Part shown: positions 1 through 9,223 of the stretch, piece after piece
Layout: each line of letters opens with the position of its first letter
Numbering within the stretch: the first letter of the stretch is position 1
Origin: Ectopseudomonas chengduensis
GTDB taxonomy: Bacteria; Pseudomonadota; Gammaproteobacteria; Pseudomonadales; Pseudomonadaceae
DNA length: 64,000 nt
Reading direction: 5' to 3'
Assembly (NCBI RefSeq): GCF_015712065.1
Contig: NZ_JACFYZ010000001.1
Span: 744,001-808,000 of the forward strand
Notes under the pieces: generated by a model
Seen by the model: the letters and a program-made list of their open reading frames with translations, nothing else
The model's database searches: none
What the model was told of the DNA's origin: nothing
Program-made: the position numbers and the translations under genes

Positions 1-790
1 TGAGCAGGGCGTTGACTTCCTCGGCAGTGGTCTCGCGCTTGACCTGCAGAGTCAGGTCGACCAGCGAGACGTTGATCACCGGCACCCGAACCGCCATGCC
101 GGTGAGCTTGCCGGCCAGCTCCGGCAGTACCAGGCCGACCGCTTCGGCGGCACCGGTCTTGGTTGGGATCATCGACTGGGTCGCTGAACGCGCACGGTAC
201 AAATCGCTGTGGTAAACGTCGGACAGGTTCTGGTCGTTGGTATAGGCGTGAATGGTGGTCATCAGCCCCTGTTCGATGCCCAGTTCGCGATGCAGCACCT
301 GCGCCACCGGCGCCAGGCAGTTGGTGGTGCAGGAGGCGTTGGAGATGATCTGCATGTCAGGTGTCAGCACCTGCTCGTTGACGCCATACACCACGGTGGC
401 ATCGGCCCCCTTGGCAGGCGCGGAGATCAGCGCCTTGCGTGCGCCGGCCGCGAGGTGCGCGGCGGCCTTGTCACGTTCGGTGAACAGCCCGGTGCATTCC
501 AGCACCACATCGACCTGATGAGTTTTCCAGGGCAGCTCGGCCGGATTGCGAATGGCGCTGACGGCGATGCGGTCACCCTTGATCCACAGGCTTTCGCCGT
601 CCACTTTAACTTCTTCAGGGAAATGGCCGTGGACGCTGTCATATTGCAACAGGTGGGCATTGATCGCGCTGTCGCCCAGATCGTTGATCGCCACGACCTG
701 CAGGTGCTGGCGATAATTCTGGGTATAGAGTGCGCGTAGCACGTTGCGACCGATACGGCCGAAGCCATTGATGGCGATGCGTAGTGTCAT
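1..790 (-). CDS. gap: Glyceraldehyde-3-phosphate dehydrogenase, partial (3' end beyond window)
   Basis: This is the N-terminal 263 residues of a type I GAPDH, which oxidises glyceraldehyde 3-phosphate to 1,3-bisphosphoglycerate with NAD(P) in the cytoplasm. The protein opens with the Rossmann motif [15 protein letters not shown] and carries the catalytic-cysteine motif [12 protein letters not shown] at about residue 150. The start ATG ends at 790. The gene is divergent from edd across a 130-bp region with HexR-type operators, the arrangement known for the gap-1 gene of Pseudomonas, so it probably serves hexose catabolism through the Entner-Doudoroff route. The stop codon lies outside the window. 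Confidence 0.95.
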   Translation of the reverse strand, partial: MTLRIAINGFGRIGRNVLRALYTQNYRQHLQVVAINDLGDSAINAHLLQYDSVHGHFPEEVKVDGESLWIKGDRIAVSAIRNPAELPWKTHQVDVVLECTGLFTERDKAAAHLAAGARKALISAPAKGADATVVYGVNEQVLTPDMQIISNASCTTNCLAPVAQVLHRELGIEQGLMTTIHAYTNDQNLSDVYHSDLYRARSATQSMIPTKTGAAEAVGLVLPELAGKLTGMAVRVPVINVSLVDLTLQVKRETTAEEVNALL

Positions 791-811
791 GGTGAGGGTC
801 TCGCCAGTTTG

Positions 812-826
812 TTGTTGTAATTACAA
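812..826. promoter_or_regulatory. HexR-type operator, gap side
   Basis: The sequence reads TTGT-N7-ACAA, which exactly fits the HexR consensus reported for the zwf, edd and gap-1 promoters of Pseudomonas. It lies 22 bp upstream of the gap start codon. HexR is derepressed by 2-keto-3-deoxy-6-phosphogluconate. Assignment is by motif and position only. Confidence 0.6.
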
Positions 827-873
827 GATTATTCCCATTGCTCTAGAAATCAAGCCCGTTGAGTGGCAGTATT

Positions 874-888
874 TTGTTGTAAATACGA
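874..888. promoter_or_regulatory. HexR-type operator, edd side
   Basis: The sequence reads TTGT-N7-ACGA, one mismatch from the HexR consensus TTGT-N7-ACAA, and lies 32 bp upstream of the edd start. Together with the perfect site at 812-826 it gives each divergent gene its own operator. Confidence 0.5.
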
Positions 889-920
889 ACAGACGCTAGA
901 AGCTAGCCTGGAGATTTCCC

Positions 921-2744
921 ATGCATCCCCGCGTTGTTGAAGTTACCGAACGTCTTGTCGAGCGCAGCCGCGCCACGCGCCAGCGCTACCTTGAGATGAT
1001 CCGTGCGGCCGCCAGTGAGGGGCCGCAACGTGGCAAGCTGCAGTGTGCCAACTTCGCTCACGGCGTCGCCGGTTGCAGCGGTCATGACAAGCAGACCCTG
1101 CGCCTGATGGATGCGGCCAACGTGGCCATCGTGTCTGCCTACAACGACATGTTGTCGGCCCATCAGCCCTACGAAACCTTTCCAGAACAGATCAAGCAGG
1201 CCCTTCGCGAGTTGGGCTCGGTGGGGCAGTTCGCCGGTGGCGTGCCGGCCATGTGCGATGGCGTCACGCAGGGTGAGCCGGGCATGGAACTGGGCATTGC
1301 CAGTCGTGAGGTGATCGCGATGTCCACCGCCGTGGCGCTGTCGCACAACATGTTCGACGCCGCTCTTTATCTGGGAGTGTGCGACAAGATCGTGCCGGGG
1401 CTGGTGATGGGCGCACTGCGCTTTGGTCATCTGCCATCCATGTTCGTGCCGGCAGGGCCAATGACCTCGGGGCTGTCCAACAAGGAGAAAGCCGATGTGC
1501 GCCAGCGTTATGCCGAGGGCAAGGCGACCCGAGACGAGCTGCTGGCTGCGGAAATGGCCGCTTACCACGGGCCAGGTACCTGCACCTTCTATGGCACCGC
1601 CAATACCAACCAGTTGCTGATGGAGGTGATGGGCCTGCACCTGCCGGGTGCTTCCTTCATCAATCCGGGCACGCCGCTGCGTGATGCGCTGACCCGTGAA
1701 GCTGCGCAGCAGGTCACGCGCCTGACCAGGCAGAGTGGCCAGTTCATGCCCATTGGCGAGATCGTCGACGAGCGTTGCCTGGTCAACTCCATCGTCGCTC
1801 TGCACGCCACCGGTGGTTCCACCAACCACACCCTGCACATGCCGGCCATCGCTCGCGCCGCCGGCATTTTGCTGACCTGGCAGGACATGGCCGACCTGTC
1901 CGAGGTGGTGCCGACCCTGGCCCACGTCTACCCCAACGGCAAGGCTGACATCAATCACTTCCAAGCCGCAGGCGGCATGGCCTTCCTGATTCGCGAATTG
2001 CTTGAAGCCGGGTTGCTACATGAAGAGGTCAACACCGTGGCCGGCCGCGGCCTGTCGCGCTACACCCGCGAGCCCTTCCTCGAGGACGGCAAGCTGGTCT
2101 GGCGCGACGGTCCGACCGAAAGTCTCGAGGAAAGCGTGCTGCGCCCCGTGGCGCGGCCGTTCTCGGCAGAAGGCGGCCTGCGCCTGATGCAGGGCAACCT
2201 TGGCCGTGGGGTGATGAAGGTGTCTGCGGTGGCCCCCGAGCATCAGGTGGTGGAAGCGCCAGCGCTGGTGTTCGAGGATCAGCTGGATCTGGTCGAAGCC
2301 TTCAAGGCCGGCAAGCTGGAGCGCGATTTCGTCGCTGTGGTGCGTTTCCAGGGGCCGCGCTGCAATGGCATGCCGGAGCTGCACAAGATGACGCCTTACC
2401 TGGGCGTGCTGCAGGATCGCGGTTTCAAGGTGGCACTGGTCACCGACGGGCGCATGTCCGGTGCCTCGGGCAAGATCCCGGCAGCCATTCATGTGTGCCC
2501 GGAGGCTTTCGATGGCGGGCCGCTGGCGCGGGTGCGTGACGGCGATCTGATACGTCTCGATGGTACGACGGGGGAATTGCTGCTGCAGATCGATGAGGCC
2601 GAATTCGCAGCGCGCGAGCCGGCCGCGCGGCCTGCGCAGGCAATTGGTTGTGGGCGCGAGCTGTTCGCCTTCATGCGCCACAACTTCAGCTCGGCCGAGC
2701 AGGGCGCCAGTGCTTTTACCGAGAGTCTCGAGTCACTGGTCTGA
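921..2744 (+). CDS. edd: Phosphogluconate dehydratase
   Basis: The 607-residue product matches 6-phosphogluconate dehydratase, the first committed Entner-Doudoroff enzyme, which converts 6-phosphogluconate to 2-keto-3-deoxy-6-phosphogluconate. It belongs to the IlvD/Edd Fe-S dehydratase family. Cysteine-containing family segments are visible near the N-terminus ([15 protein letters not shown], then [14 protein letters not shown] and [10 protein letters not shown]), and the C-terminal part carries [18 protein letters not shown]. Length is normal for the family. TGGAGA lies ten bases before the ATG. In P. aeruginosa edd is followed by glk and gltR/gltS. Here it is followed by a repeat and the convergent rdgC, so that extended operon is missing. 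Confidence 0.97.
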   Translation: MHPRVVEVTERLVERSRATRQRYLEMIRAAASEGPQRGKLQCANFAHGVAGCSGHDKQTLRLMDAANVAIVSAYNDMLSAHQPYETFPEQIKQALRELGSVGQFAGGVPAMCDGVTQGEPGMELGIASREVIAMSTAVALSHNMFDAALYLGVCDKIVPGLVMGALRFGHLPSMFVPAGPMTSGLSNKEKADVRQRYAEGKATRDELLAAEMAAYHGPGTCTFYGTANTNQLLMEVMGLHLPGASFINPGTPLRDALTREAAQQVTRLTRQSGQFMPIGEIVDERCLVNSIVALHATGGSTNHTLHMPAIARAAGILLTWQDMADLSEVVPTLAHVYPNGKADINHFQAAGGMAFLIRELLEAGLLHEEVNTVAGRGLSRYTREPFLEDGKLVWRDGPTESLEESVLRPVARPFSAEGGLRLMQGNLGRGVMKVSAVAPEHQVVEAPALVFEDQLDLVEAFKAGKLERDFVAVVRFQGPRCNGMPELHKMTPYLGVLQDRGFKVALVTDGRMSGASGKIPAAIHVCPEAFDGGPLARVRDGDLIRLDGTTGELLLQIDEAEFAAREPAARPAQAIGCGRELFAFMRHNFSSAEQGASAFTESLESLV

Positions 2745-2911
2745 GGTCTACACAGGTAGTCCGGATGAAATCCGGGAATCGCTGGTGCAACGGCGCCGGA
2801 TCGCATTCGGGCTACTCTCCAGGCGCCGATCAGGCTTGATGCGTTGGAGTAGGCGGGTTGCCCCGCCTACATCAAGATACCTGTCCGGCAATGTCTGCAA
2901 GGTCGCTTTTC

Positions 2912-2982
2912 GTAGGAGCCCCGCCTCGGGGCGAAGCTTTTCAGGCGCCCCACCCAGATTCGCGGCGGGGCGCCGCTCCTAC
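2912..2982. repeat. REP-type palindromic element
   Basis: An inverted repeat with GTAGGAGC at one end and GCTCCTAC at the other encloses a GC-rich, imperfectly paired interior. Similar elements recur at 32542-32610 and 41413-41493. A half element (gtagtccggatgaaatccggg) lies at 2757-2777. This is typical of Pseudomonas REP/REPIN repeats between convergent genes. Confidence 0.75.
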
Positions 2983-3008
2983 AGACCTAAGTCCTGCTTT
3001 TGACCGTT

Positions 3009-3929
3009 TCAGATGCCCTGCGGAATCTCTTCGCCTCCAAGTGCGGTGAACAGTTCCGGCAGAAACTCCACCAGGGTCATCATCATCAGGATGAAGCTGG
3101 CGTCCTGCTGGGCCAGGGCGTCGTCACCACCGTCCTGTTCGGCCTGCTCCTGCAGCACGTCTTCGAAGCGCAGGCGCTTGATGGTCAGCTTTTCATCCAG
3201 CACGAAGGACAGCTTGTCCTGCCAGGCCAGTGACAGCTGGGTGACCTGCTTGCCGGTGGACAGATGCAGCTGGATTTCCTCGCTGGTCAGATCCTGGCGC
3301 TTGCAGCGCACCACGCCGCCGTCTTCGTGGGTATCGCGCAGCTCGCACTCGTCGAGGACGAAGAAGCCTTCGGCAGCGCTCTGGTTCTTCAACCAGTCGG
3401 TGAGGGTGGCGGTCGGCGCGATCTTCACCGACAGCGGGCGCACTGGCAGCGAGCCGATGGCTTCACGCAGGGTTGAGAGCAGGTCTTCGGCCTTCTTGGC
3501 GCTGGCGCTGTCGACCAGGATCAGGCCCTGTTTCGGCGCGATGGCGGCGAAGGTACCGGATTTGCGGATGAAGGCGCGTGGCAGGAAGGCCTGGACGATC
3601 TCATCTTTGATCTGGTCGCGCTCTTTCTTGTACACCTTGCGCATCTGCGTGTTTTCGATTTCGTCGACCTTCTCTTTCAGTGCGTCGCGCACGACCGAAC
3701 CCGGCAGGATGCGCTCTTCCTTGCGTGCGCCGATCAGCAGGAAATCACCGCTGACATGCACCAGCGGAGCATCGGCGCCTTTGCCGAAGGGGGCGGTGAA
3801 ACCGTAGGTGGTCAGCTCCTGGCTGGCGCAGGGACGTGCCGGCTTGCTGGACAGTGCGGTCTCCAGCGCTTCGGCGTCGAAAGGGATGTCCTGGGTGAGG
3901 CGGTAAACCAGCAGGTTGCGAAACCACAT
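3009..3929 (-). CDS. rdgC: Recombination-associated protein RdgC
   Basis: The 306-residue product has the length and sequence of RdgC, a ring-shaped non-specific double-stranded DNA-binding protein that limits RecA filament formation and is associated with the nucleoid. The start [11 protein letters not shown] is the conserved RdgC N-terminus, so ATG at 3929 is chosen although the frame stays open 138 bases further upstream. The gene is convergent with edd and lies alone. Confidence 0.95.
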   Translation of the reverse strand: MWFRNLLVYRLTQDIPFDAEALETALSSKPARPCASQELTTYGFTAPFGKGADAPLVHVSGDFLLIGARKEERILPGSVVRDALKEKVDEIENTQMRKVYKKERDQIKDEIVQAFLPRAFIRKSGTFAAIAPKQGLILVDSASAKKAEDLLSTLREAIGSLPVRPLSVKIAPTATLTDWLKNQSAAEGFFVLDECELRDTHEDGGVVRCKRQDLTSEEIQLHLSTGKQVTQLSLAWQDKLSFVLDEKLTIKRLRFEDVLQEQAEQDGGDDALAQQDASFILMMMTLVEFLPELFTALGGEEIPQGI

Positions 3930-4225
3930 GAGCGGGTGATTCTCCATTGATGATGAAGTCGCAGGGTGGCGCCATCCTTGGGCTCTCTCGAGCCGGCGCG
4001 CAGCGACGGATGAAGGTGGCGGGCCATCAACAGGATCATGATCGCTCCGCCGGCATAGAGCGCGCATTATTCTCCGCTGGCGTGCTCAGGCCAACCCTGA
4101 CAACGAGTCGCTGAGGAAATTCGCTGGCATCGCCTAAGTTCTTGCTGCGGCGATAAAATTTTTTGCGAAGAGGGCTTGCCAAGGTCAGGATCGCTCTCTA
4201 GAATGCGCCCCACTTCGAGAGTGAA

Positions 4226-4301
4226 GGGTGATTAGCTCAGCCGGGAGAGCATCTGCCTTACAAGCAGAGGGTCGGCGGTTCGATCCCGTCATCACCCACC
4301 A
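4226..4301 (+). tRNA. tRNA-Val (anticodon TAC)
   Basis: A 76-base cloverleaf with acceptor GGGTGAT paired to ATCACCC, a seven-base anticodon loop CTTACAA, T-loop GGTTCGATCC and encoded CCA. It lies 15 bp upstream of tRNA-Asp, so the two are probably co-transcribed. Confidence 0.97.
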
Positions 4302-4316
4302 ATCTCGCAGTTACGC

Positions 4317-4393
4317 GCAGCGGTAGTTCAGTCGGTTAGAATACCGGCCTGTCACGCCGGGGGTCGCGGGTTCGAGTCCCGTCCGCTGCGCCA
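4317..4393 (+). tRNA. tRNA-Asp (anticodon GTC)
   Basis: A 77-base cloverleaf with acceptor GCAGCGG paired to CCGCTGC, anticodon loop CTGTCAC, T-arm GCGGGTTCGAGTCCCGT and encoded CCA. It is the second gene of a tRNA pair. Confidence 0.97.
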
Positions 4394-4580
4394 TTCTTCT
4401 CCTCGCCTCATCCCCTCCTGTGACAACTCTTCGGCATACGCTGAAATCTTCGAAAAAATCCTTTGTTTGCTTGAACTTATGCGCATTGCTCGGCTCCTAT
4501 GCCGTAGCCAGTGATTGCGGCGTACTGCTAAGCTCGCGCTTTCACTCGACGGCCTTCGGGCGCATCTACAAGGAACAAGC

Positions 4581-5297
4581 ATGAAACAGCATCGTTTGGC
4601 GGCAGCGGTTGCCCTGGTGGGCCTGGTGCTTGCCGGTTGCGATTCGCAAACCAGCGAAGTCGAACTCAAGAGCCCGGCGCAGAAAGCCTCCTACGGCATC
4701 GGCCTGAACATGGGCCGTAGTCTGTCCGAGGAAGGCATGGATGACCTGGATTCCAAGGCCGTCGCTCAGGGTATCGAGGACGCGCTGGCGAAGAAGGAGC
4801 CGCGCATCAAGGACGAAGACATGATCGAGGCTTTCTCCTTCCTGCAGAACCGTGCTGAAGAGCGCATGACTGCGCTGAACAAGGAAGCCGCTGAAGCCGG
4901 CAAGAAATTCCTTGAAGAGAACGGCAAGCGCGAAGGCGTGGTCACCACCGCTTCTGGCCTGCAGTACGAAGTGATCAAGAAAACCGACGGCGAACAGCCG
5001 AAGGAAAGCGACGTAGTGACCGTTCACTACGAAGGCAAACTGACCGATGGCAGCGTATTCGACAGCTCCGTCGCTCGCGGTAGCCCCATCGATCTGCCGG
5101 TTGGCGGCGTGATCCCGGGTTGGGTCGAAGGCCTGCAACTGATGCACGTCGGTGAGAAGTACAAGCTGTACATCCCCAGCGAGCTGGCTTACGGCGAGCA
5201 GAGCCCATCCCCAGCCATTCCGGCCAATTCGGTACTGGTGTTCGATCTGGAACTGATCGGCATCAAGGATCAGGCAGCCGAGCCGACCGAGCAGTAA
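4581..5297 (+). CDS. FKBP-type peptidyl-prolyl cis-trans isomerase, lipoprotein
   Basis: The 238-residue protein combines an N-terminal Mip/FklB-type dimerisation domain (about 25-120) with a C-terminal FKBP domain (about 130-232; motifs VTVHYEGKLTDGSVFDSS and IPSELAYGE). It begins with a lipoprotein signal ending in the lipobox LAGC, so it should be anchored in the cell envelope and catalyse proline isomerisation on periplasmic proteins. ATG 4581 is preferred over an upstream in-frame start at 4515 because the signal peptide begins there and an AAGGAA-type ribosome site precedes it. A strong terminator follows directly. Confidence 0.92.
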   Translation: MKQHRLAAAVALVGLVLAGCDSQTSEVELKSPAQKASYGIGLNMGRSLSEEGMDDLDSKAVAQGIEDALAKKEPRIKDEDMIEAFSFLQNRAEERMTALNKEAAEAGKKFLEENGKREGVVTTASGLQYEVIKKTDGEQPKESDVVTVHYEGKLTDGSVFDSSVARGSPIDLPVGGVIPGWVEGLQLMHVGEKYKLYIPSELAYGEQSPSPAIPANSVLVFDLELIGIKDQAAEPTEQ

Positions 5298-5314
5298 CAC
5301 TCGGTACCTGTTTA

Positions 5315-5348
5315 CAACGCCCCGTCTTGACGGGGCGTTGTCGTTTCT
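5315..5348 (+). terminator. Rho-independent terminator after the FKBP gene
   Basis: A perfect 11-bp stem, CAACGCCCCGT pairing with ACGGGGCGTTG around the loop CTTG, is followed by TCGTTTCT. Confidence 0.85.
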
Positions 5349-5567
5349 GGGGGGGTGTAAGCAAGGATGTGGAGGTCAGGGTGTTACGCTTATGCACATC
5401 ATGGGAAACATTCCTAACAAGTCTGAGCTACAACTGAGTCGCGCTCGTGTCAATCAGCAACTTGTTGATTTTCATGGATTTTATATGCTGTATAAAAAAT
5501 ATCCGATCTAAGCCCAGGCCCCATGCCACGGGGCTTTGATAAGCTTGTCGAAAGACTTTGCACAGAT

Positions 5568-5590
5568 TTATCCACAGCTTCGGTGGATAA
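5568..5590. promoter_or_regulatory. Inverted pair of DnaA-box-like sequences
   Basis: A perfect DnaA box TTATCCACA at 5568-5576 is mirrored by GTGGATAA at 5583-5590, giving an 8-bp inverted repeat with a 7-bp spacer. It lies 43 bp upstream of the DUF1232 gene, in an AT-rich leader (5430-5520) that holds likely promoter sequence. The wider gap 5349-5633 contains nothing else recognisable. Confidence 0.45.
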
Positions 5591-5633
5591 GCGAGGCAAG
5601 CCCAGATACTGCCTGGCTTGCCGAGGAGGCCGC

Positions 5634-6077
5634 ATGAAAACACCGTGGAAACTGACGCGTTACCTGCCGCTGGCTGCCCGCTTCCTACGTGAAGGCCGGT
5701 TGCTGGAGTTGCTCCGCGCGCTGGCTGACAAGCGCACGCCACAAGGCCAACGCTTCGCCGCTCTCAAAGAGGACCTGCAACTGCTGCGTGCACTCAGTCT
5801 GGCCTGGTTCAAGGGAGAGTACAGGCAGATCAGCAGTCAGGCGCTGTTGATGGTGGTGGCTGCGCTGCTGTACTTCATTACCCCCTTCGATGCCATTCCC
5901 GACTGGCTGGTCGGCGTTGGCTTCGTCGATGACCTGGCCGTGCTGGCCTGGATAATGCGCACCTGGCATGGCGAGCTCGAAGCCTTCAGGGCTTGGCGCG
6001 ACAAACAAAGCCCGGAACGTTTGGCACTCATCGAGCACCTGCCGGCAGCGGAGCGGGTCGATCCGTTGCATTCCTGA
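5634..6077 (+). CDS. YkvA-type DUF1232 membrane protein
   Basis: The 147-residue product carries the DUF1232 (YkvA) signature at about residues 80-120, with the hydrophobic core LLYFITPFDAIPDWLVGVGFVDDL. Family members are small membrane-associated proteins without an assigned biochemical role. ATG 5634 is chosen because GAGGAGGC sits just upstream, although the frame is open from 5523. The gene is alone between the FKBP gene and the small HTH cluster. Confidence 0.85.
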   Translation: MKTPWKLTRYLPLAARFLREGRLLELLRALADKRTPQGQRFAALKEDLQLLRALSLAWFKGEYRQISSQALLMVVAALLYFITPFDAIPDWLVGVGFVDDLAVLAWIMRTWHGELEAFRAWRDKQSPERLALIEHLPAAERVDPLHS

Positions 6078-6218
6078 TGATTTGTTGGGCCAGGGCGAGC
6101 ACCGCATCTTGCTACCTTGGCAGCATGGATCACGCCCCAGGCAGCAGACGCCTGTTAAGATGGCCGCACGCAAGGAAGGGGTCGAGGCTGTCGGCCCTGC
6201 TTTCCAACGGAGAGACTC

Positions 6219-6542
6219 ATGAGTGTGCAAATCATTGCCCGTGACGGCGAGCCGGAATACGCGGTGCTGCCCTGGGCCGATTATCAGGCCTTGTTGCAAG
6301 CCGCGGGTCGCCAGGACGTTGCCGCGGCCATTGCGCCTTCGCCAACGCCTACAGCCAATCGCGCGCCTCTCGCGCAATTGCAAACGTTACGCGAAGCCAA
6401 GGGCCTGAGCCCGGAAGCGCTGGCTCGCAGCGTCGGCATCAGCCCTCATTATCTAGCCATGATCGAAAGTGGCGAACGTCAACCCGACGCTGCCATTCTG
6501 CGTTCGCTGGCCTGGGAACTGGGGCTGGAGGGCTGGTCTTGA
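6219..6542 (+). CDS. XRE-type helix-turn-helix protein
   Basis: The 107-residue product has a C-terminal XRE/Cro DNA-binding domain (about 47-106; LREAKGLSPEALARSVG with ISPHYLAMIESGERQP) and a short N-terminal part (IARDGEPEYAVLPWADYQALL) resembling that of antitoxin-type regulators. It is the first of three overlapping genes. No toxin gene is obvious beside it, so a housekeeping regulator is as likely as an antitoxin. Confidence 0.8.
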   Translation: MSVQIIARDGEPEYAVLPWADYQALLQAAGRQDVAAAIAPSPTPTANRAPLAQLQTLREAKGLSPEALARSVGISPHYLAMIESGERQPDAAILRSLAWELGLEGWS

Positions 6543-6904
6543 GCGTGCGTATCAGTCGCCAACACTGGCAGGCATTGCTGACCGAGCTGGACGACGCCCG
6601 TCGTCAGCGCCACCTACTCACCTACCGGGCACTGATCGAACGTCTCGATCTGCCGGCACCAGCCATGCAGACCCTGACCGCCGCACTGGAGCACTTGGCT
6701 GCACTGGATGCGCGCGCCGAACGACCGCTGCGCAGCGCTCTGGTGATCAGCCAGGGCGCCAGTCGCCTGCCACGTACCGGATTCTTCGACTGCGTGACGA
6801 GCCTGGGACGCTTCAGTGGCGCTTCCGATGGTGTGGCAGCTGCATCCTGGCACGCTGCCGAGGTGGTCAGGGTCTTCGAGTTCGACTACCCCGCCGATGT
6901 CTAG
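6539..6904 (+). CDS. Conserved hypothetical protein
   Basis: A 121-residue protein that I cannot place in a family. It starts at a TTG overlapping the stop of the HTH gene by four bases, and its stop overlaps the ATG of the Sel1 gene, so its translation is probably coupled to both. The N-terminal half is helical and basic (RISRQHWQALLTELDDARRQ). No signal peptide, membrane segment or catalytic motif is evident. A GTG at 6545 is an alternative start. Confidence 0.65.
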   Translation: MSVRISRQHWQALLTELDDARRQRHLLTYRALIERLDLPAPAMQTLTAALEHLAALDARAERPLRSALVISQGASRLPRTGFFDCVTSLGRFSGASDGVAAASWHAAEVVRVFEFDYPADV

Positions 6905-7382
6905 GTTGCTCTGGCAGGTACGCGCACGCCTTGGCTACTGGCTGGCCCGGCGTCTGTTTCACTGGCCCGCGGCGCTGCGTCAGCCACGTGTGTGGCAATG
7001 GATGCAGGGCCAGTACGGGCGTATGGCCAATCTCGGCGATCGCTCGGCACAGAGCTTTTACGGCCATATTCTGCTGTTCAGGGGGCAGGGCCTGGGTGCG
7101 CGCGAGGAAGGGCTGAGGTTGTTGCGCCTGGCCGCCAATGGCGGTGACGGCAAGGCCGCCTATCAGTTAGGCGTGCAGGCCCTGCAGGGCGATACCCGGC
7201 AGGCGCCGGATGCCTCGCAAGCAGTAGGTTGGTGGGAAATGGCGTTGGCTGCCGGCCATCCTCTGGCTGCCAGCCGTCTGAGTCAGCTCTATCGCGACGG
7301 TGCTCCCGGGCTGGAAGCAGACCTGCAAGTCGCCGAGCGCTATGCCGCCATGGCAGACGAGGCTACGCGCTCAGGCCGTTGA
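6897..7382 (+). CDS. Sel1-like repeat protein
   Basis: The 161-residue product has Sel1/TPR-like repeats in its C-terminal two thirds (LLRLAANGGDGKAAYQLGVQAL, then a second unit ending ALAAGHPLAASRLSQLY), a fold used for protein contacts. The arginine- and tryptophan-rich N-terminus could associate with a membrane but has no clear signal peptide. The ATG overlaps the stop of the preceding gene. The last 12 bases overlap the convergent cyclic-di-GMP gene. Confidence 0.75.
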   Translation: MSRLLWQVRARLGYWLARRLFHWPAALRQPRVWQWMQGQYGRMANLGDRSAQSFYGHILLFRGQGLGAREEGLRLLRLAANGGDGKAAYQLGVQALQGDTRQAPDASQAVGWWEMALAAGHPLAASRLSQLYRDGAPGLEADLQVAERYAAMADEATRSGR

Positions 7383-9125
7383 GCCTTGCAGAATATGCAG
7401 GCTGTAGCCAGGCACGGCCTTGGCCTGACGCTTGGCCTCGGAGGCCAGTTCGGCCAGGCGCGAGGCATCGAGCTGGGCGCAATCTTCCTCTTTTACGTGC
7501 ACCACGCCGATAGACAGTGACAGCAGCGCATATTCCTGGCGCTGGCCGTGGCGGTTGTGGGCAATGAAGCAGCCGGCCTGAAGATGCTCATCGCGGTAAA
7601 AGCGTCGGCACTGATTCTGGAAATCCTCGATCAGCTTGCCGAGCTTTTCGCGCCAGTCTGGCGAGCCGAGCACCAGCATGAAGTCGTCACCGCCGATATG
7701 CCCGACGAAGTCGCGGGCTGGATCGACCCGGTCATTCAGGCATTGCGCCAGGCACAGCAGCACCTCGTCGCCCTTGGCATAGCCATAGAGGTCGTTGAAG
7801 GGTTTGAAGCTGTCGAGATCCACGTAGCACACCGCAGCTTCGCGTTGCTGCTGCAGCAGGCGGCCAAGGCATTGCTGGATAGGTACGTTACCCGGCAGCA
7901 GCGTAAGCGGATTGGCGTGTCGGGCCTGCTGCAGCTTCTGTTCGGTGATCAGCTTGAGCACGTCGATGACCCGGCCCAGGCCCAGGTAGCGACCGTTCTG
8001 GATGATGATGAAGTCTTCCTCGATGCGCTGGCGCGCGCGGCTGGTGAGCAGGCGACTGACCTTCTGCAGGGACTGTGTCAGTTCCACGGCGAGAAAGTCC
8101 TGGCTCATCAGGCGGCTGATGGGTTTGCGCGCGAACAGATCGGTGGCGAAGGGCTTGAGCAGCGCTTCGGACAGCGAGTGACGATGGACGATACCGACCG
8201 GTTGGCGCTGCGTGTCCAGTACGGCCAGGGAGTTCAGGTTGGCCTGGGCGCGAAATACATCCAGCACTTCAGCGATGGCCGTGTGCTGATCGACCGCGGG
8301 CTGGTCGTTGAGCAGGGCGCTGAGGTCATGGCTGTCCTCACTGAGGCTGACCTGATTGCTCAGGACTTGGGGCAGCAGTTGCCGGGCATCGCGTGGCGGC
8401 TTTTCCTGCGGCCTGCTGAGCAGGTAGCCCTGCACCAGATCGACACCCATCTCTGCCAGTACGGCCAGTTCTTCGGGCAGTTCGATACCTTCAGCGATCA
8501 CTTGAGCGCGCGAGGCTTCGGCCATCTTCAGGATCGAGCCGACGAACTCACGCTTCACTGCATCTTGATGAATGCCATCGATGAAGTGGCGGTCGATCTT
8601 CACGTAGTCCGGGCGCAGCTCCGACCACAGGCGCAAGCTGGAGTAGCCCGCGCCGAGGTCATCCAGGGCGATGGAAAAACCCATGGCGCGGTAGTGGTGC
8701 AGGGCGTTGTCGAGCAGAGCGAAGTCTTCGGTGGGAGACTGCTCGGTGAGTTCGATCACCACCTGGCTCGGTGGAATACCGAAAGCCTGCAGCAATTTCA
8801 GGGTACGCCCTGGTTGATGGCTGGGGTCGAGCAGCGACTCCGGCGAGACGTTGAGAAACAGCTTGCCGTCCAGGCCCTGGGCGCTGAAGCCTCTGCAGGC
8901 GTTCTTGCGGCAAGCCATTTCCAGCTCGCTGAGGCGACCCGCATGGCGAGCCACGGCGAACAACGTCAGTGGCGAATGCAGTGGGCTGTTGGAGGGGCCA
9001 CGGGTCAGGGCCTCATAGCCGAGAATGCGCTGTTCGGACAGCGAGACGATAGGTTGGAACAGGCTGCTGAGGTCGCCGTGAGCGAGGATGTTGCCCAGCG
9101 CGCTCAACTGCTCGGTGACGGTCAT
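7371..9125 (-). CDS. EAL-CBS-GGDEF cyclic-di-GMP signalling protein
   Basis: The 584-residue protein has an N-terminal EAL phosphodiesterase domain (about 15-250; motif EALTRGP, later DDLGAGYSSL and KIDRHFIDGI), a central CBS pair (about 270-400) and a C-terminal GGDEF domain with GGDDF in place of GGDEF. The EAL metal-binding positions look intact, so cyclic-di-GMP hydrolysis is plausible; the GGDDF variant may still bind or make the nucleotide. There is no signal peptide or membrane helix, so it is cytoplasmic, with CBS domains as a possible nucleotide sensor. It lies downstream of prc, as PA3258 lies beside prc in P. aeruginosa, but a terminator separates the two here. Confidence 0.92.
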   Translation of the reverse strand: MTVTEQLSALGNILAHGDLSSLFQPIVSLSEQRILGYEALTRGPSNSPLHSPLTLFAVARHAGRLSELEMACRKNACRGFSAQGLDGKLFLNVSPESLLDPSHQPGRTLKLLQAFGIPPSQVVIELTEQSPTEDFALLDNALHHYRAMGFSIALDDLGAGYSSLRLWSELRPDYVKIDRHFIDGIHQDAVKREFVGSILKMAEASRAQVIAEGIELPEELAVLAEMGVDLVQGYLLSRPQEKPPRDARQLLPQVLSNQVSLSEDSHDLSALLNDQPAVDQHTAIAEVLDVFRAQANLNSLAVLDTQRQPVGIVHRHSLSEALLKPFATDLFARKPISRLMSQDFLAVELTQSLQKVSRLLTSRARQRIEEDFIIIQNGRYLGLGRVIDVLKLITEQKLQQARHANPLTLLPGNVPIQQCLGRLLQQQREAAVCYVDLDSFKPFNDLYGYAKGDEVLLCLAQCLNDRVDPARDFVGHIGGDDFMLVLGSPDWREKLGKLIEDFQNQCRRFYRDEHLQAGCFIAHNRHGQRQEYALLSLSIGVVHVKEEDCAQLDASRLAELASEAKRQAKAVPGYSLHILQGSTA

Positions 9126-9146
9126 GGTGTTCTCGATCTGCCGGAA

Positions 9147-9176
9147 ACGAAAGGGCCGGTGTTTAACCGGCCCTTT
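9147..9176 (-). terminator. Rho-independent terminator downstream of prc
   Basis: A perfect 10-bp stem, AAAGGGCCGG pairing with CCGGCCCTTT, is followed on the minus strand by a T-rich stretch. It lies between the prc stop and the EAL-CBS-GGDEF start and should separate their transcripts. Confidence 0.7.
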
Positions 9177-9223
9177 ATTTCACGACAGTTCGATGACGTT
9201 TTGATGACGTTGGTTGAAGCGTC

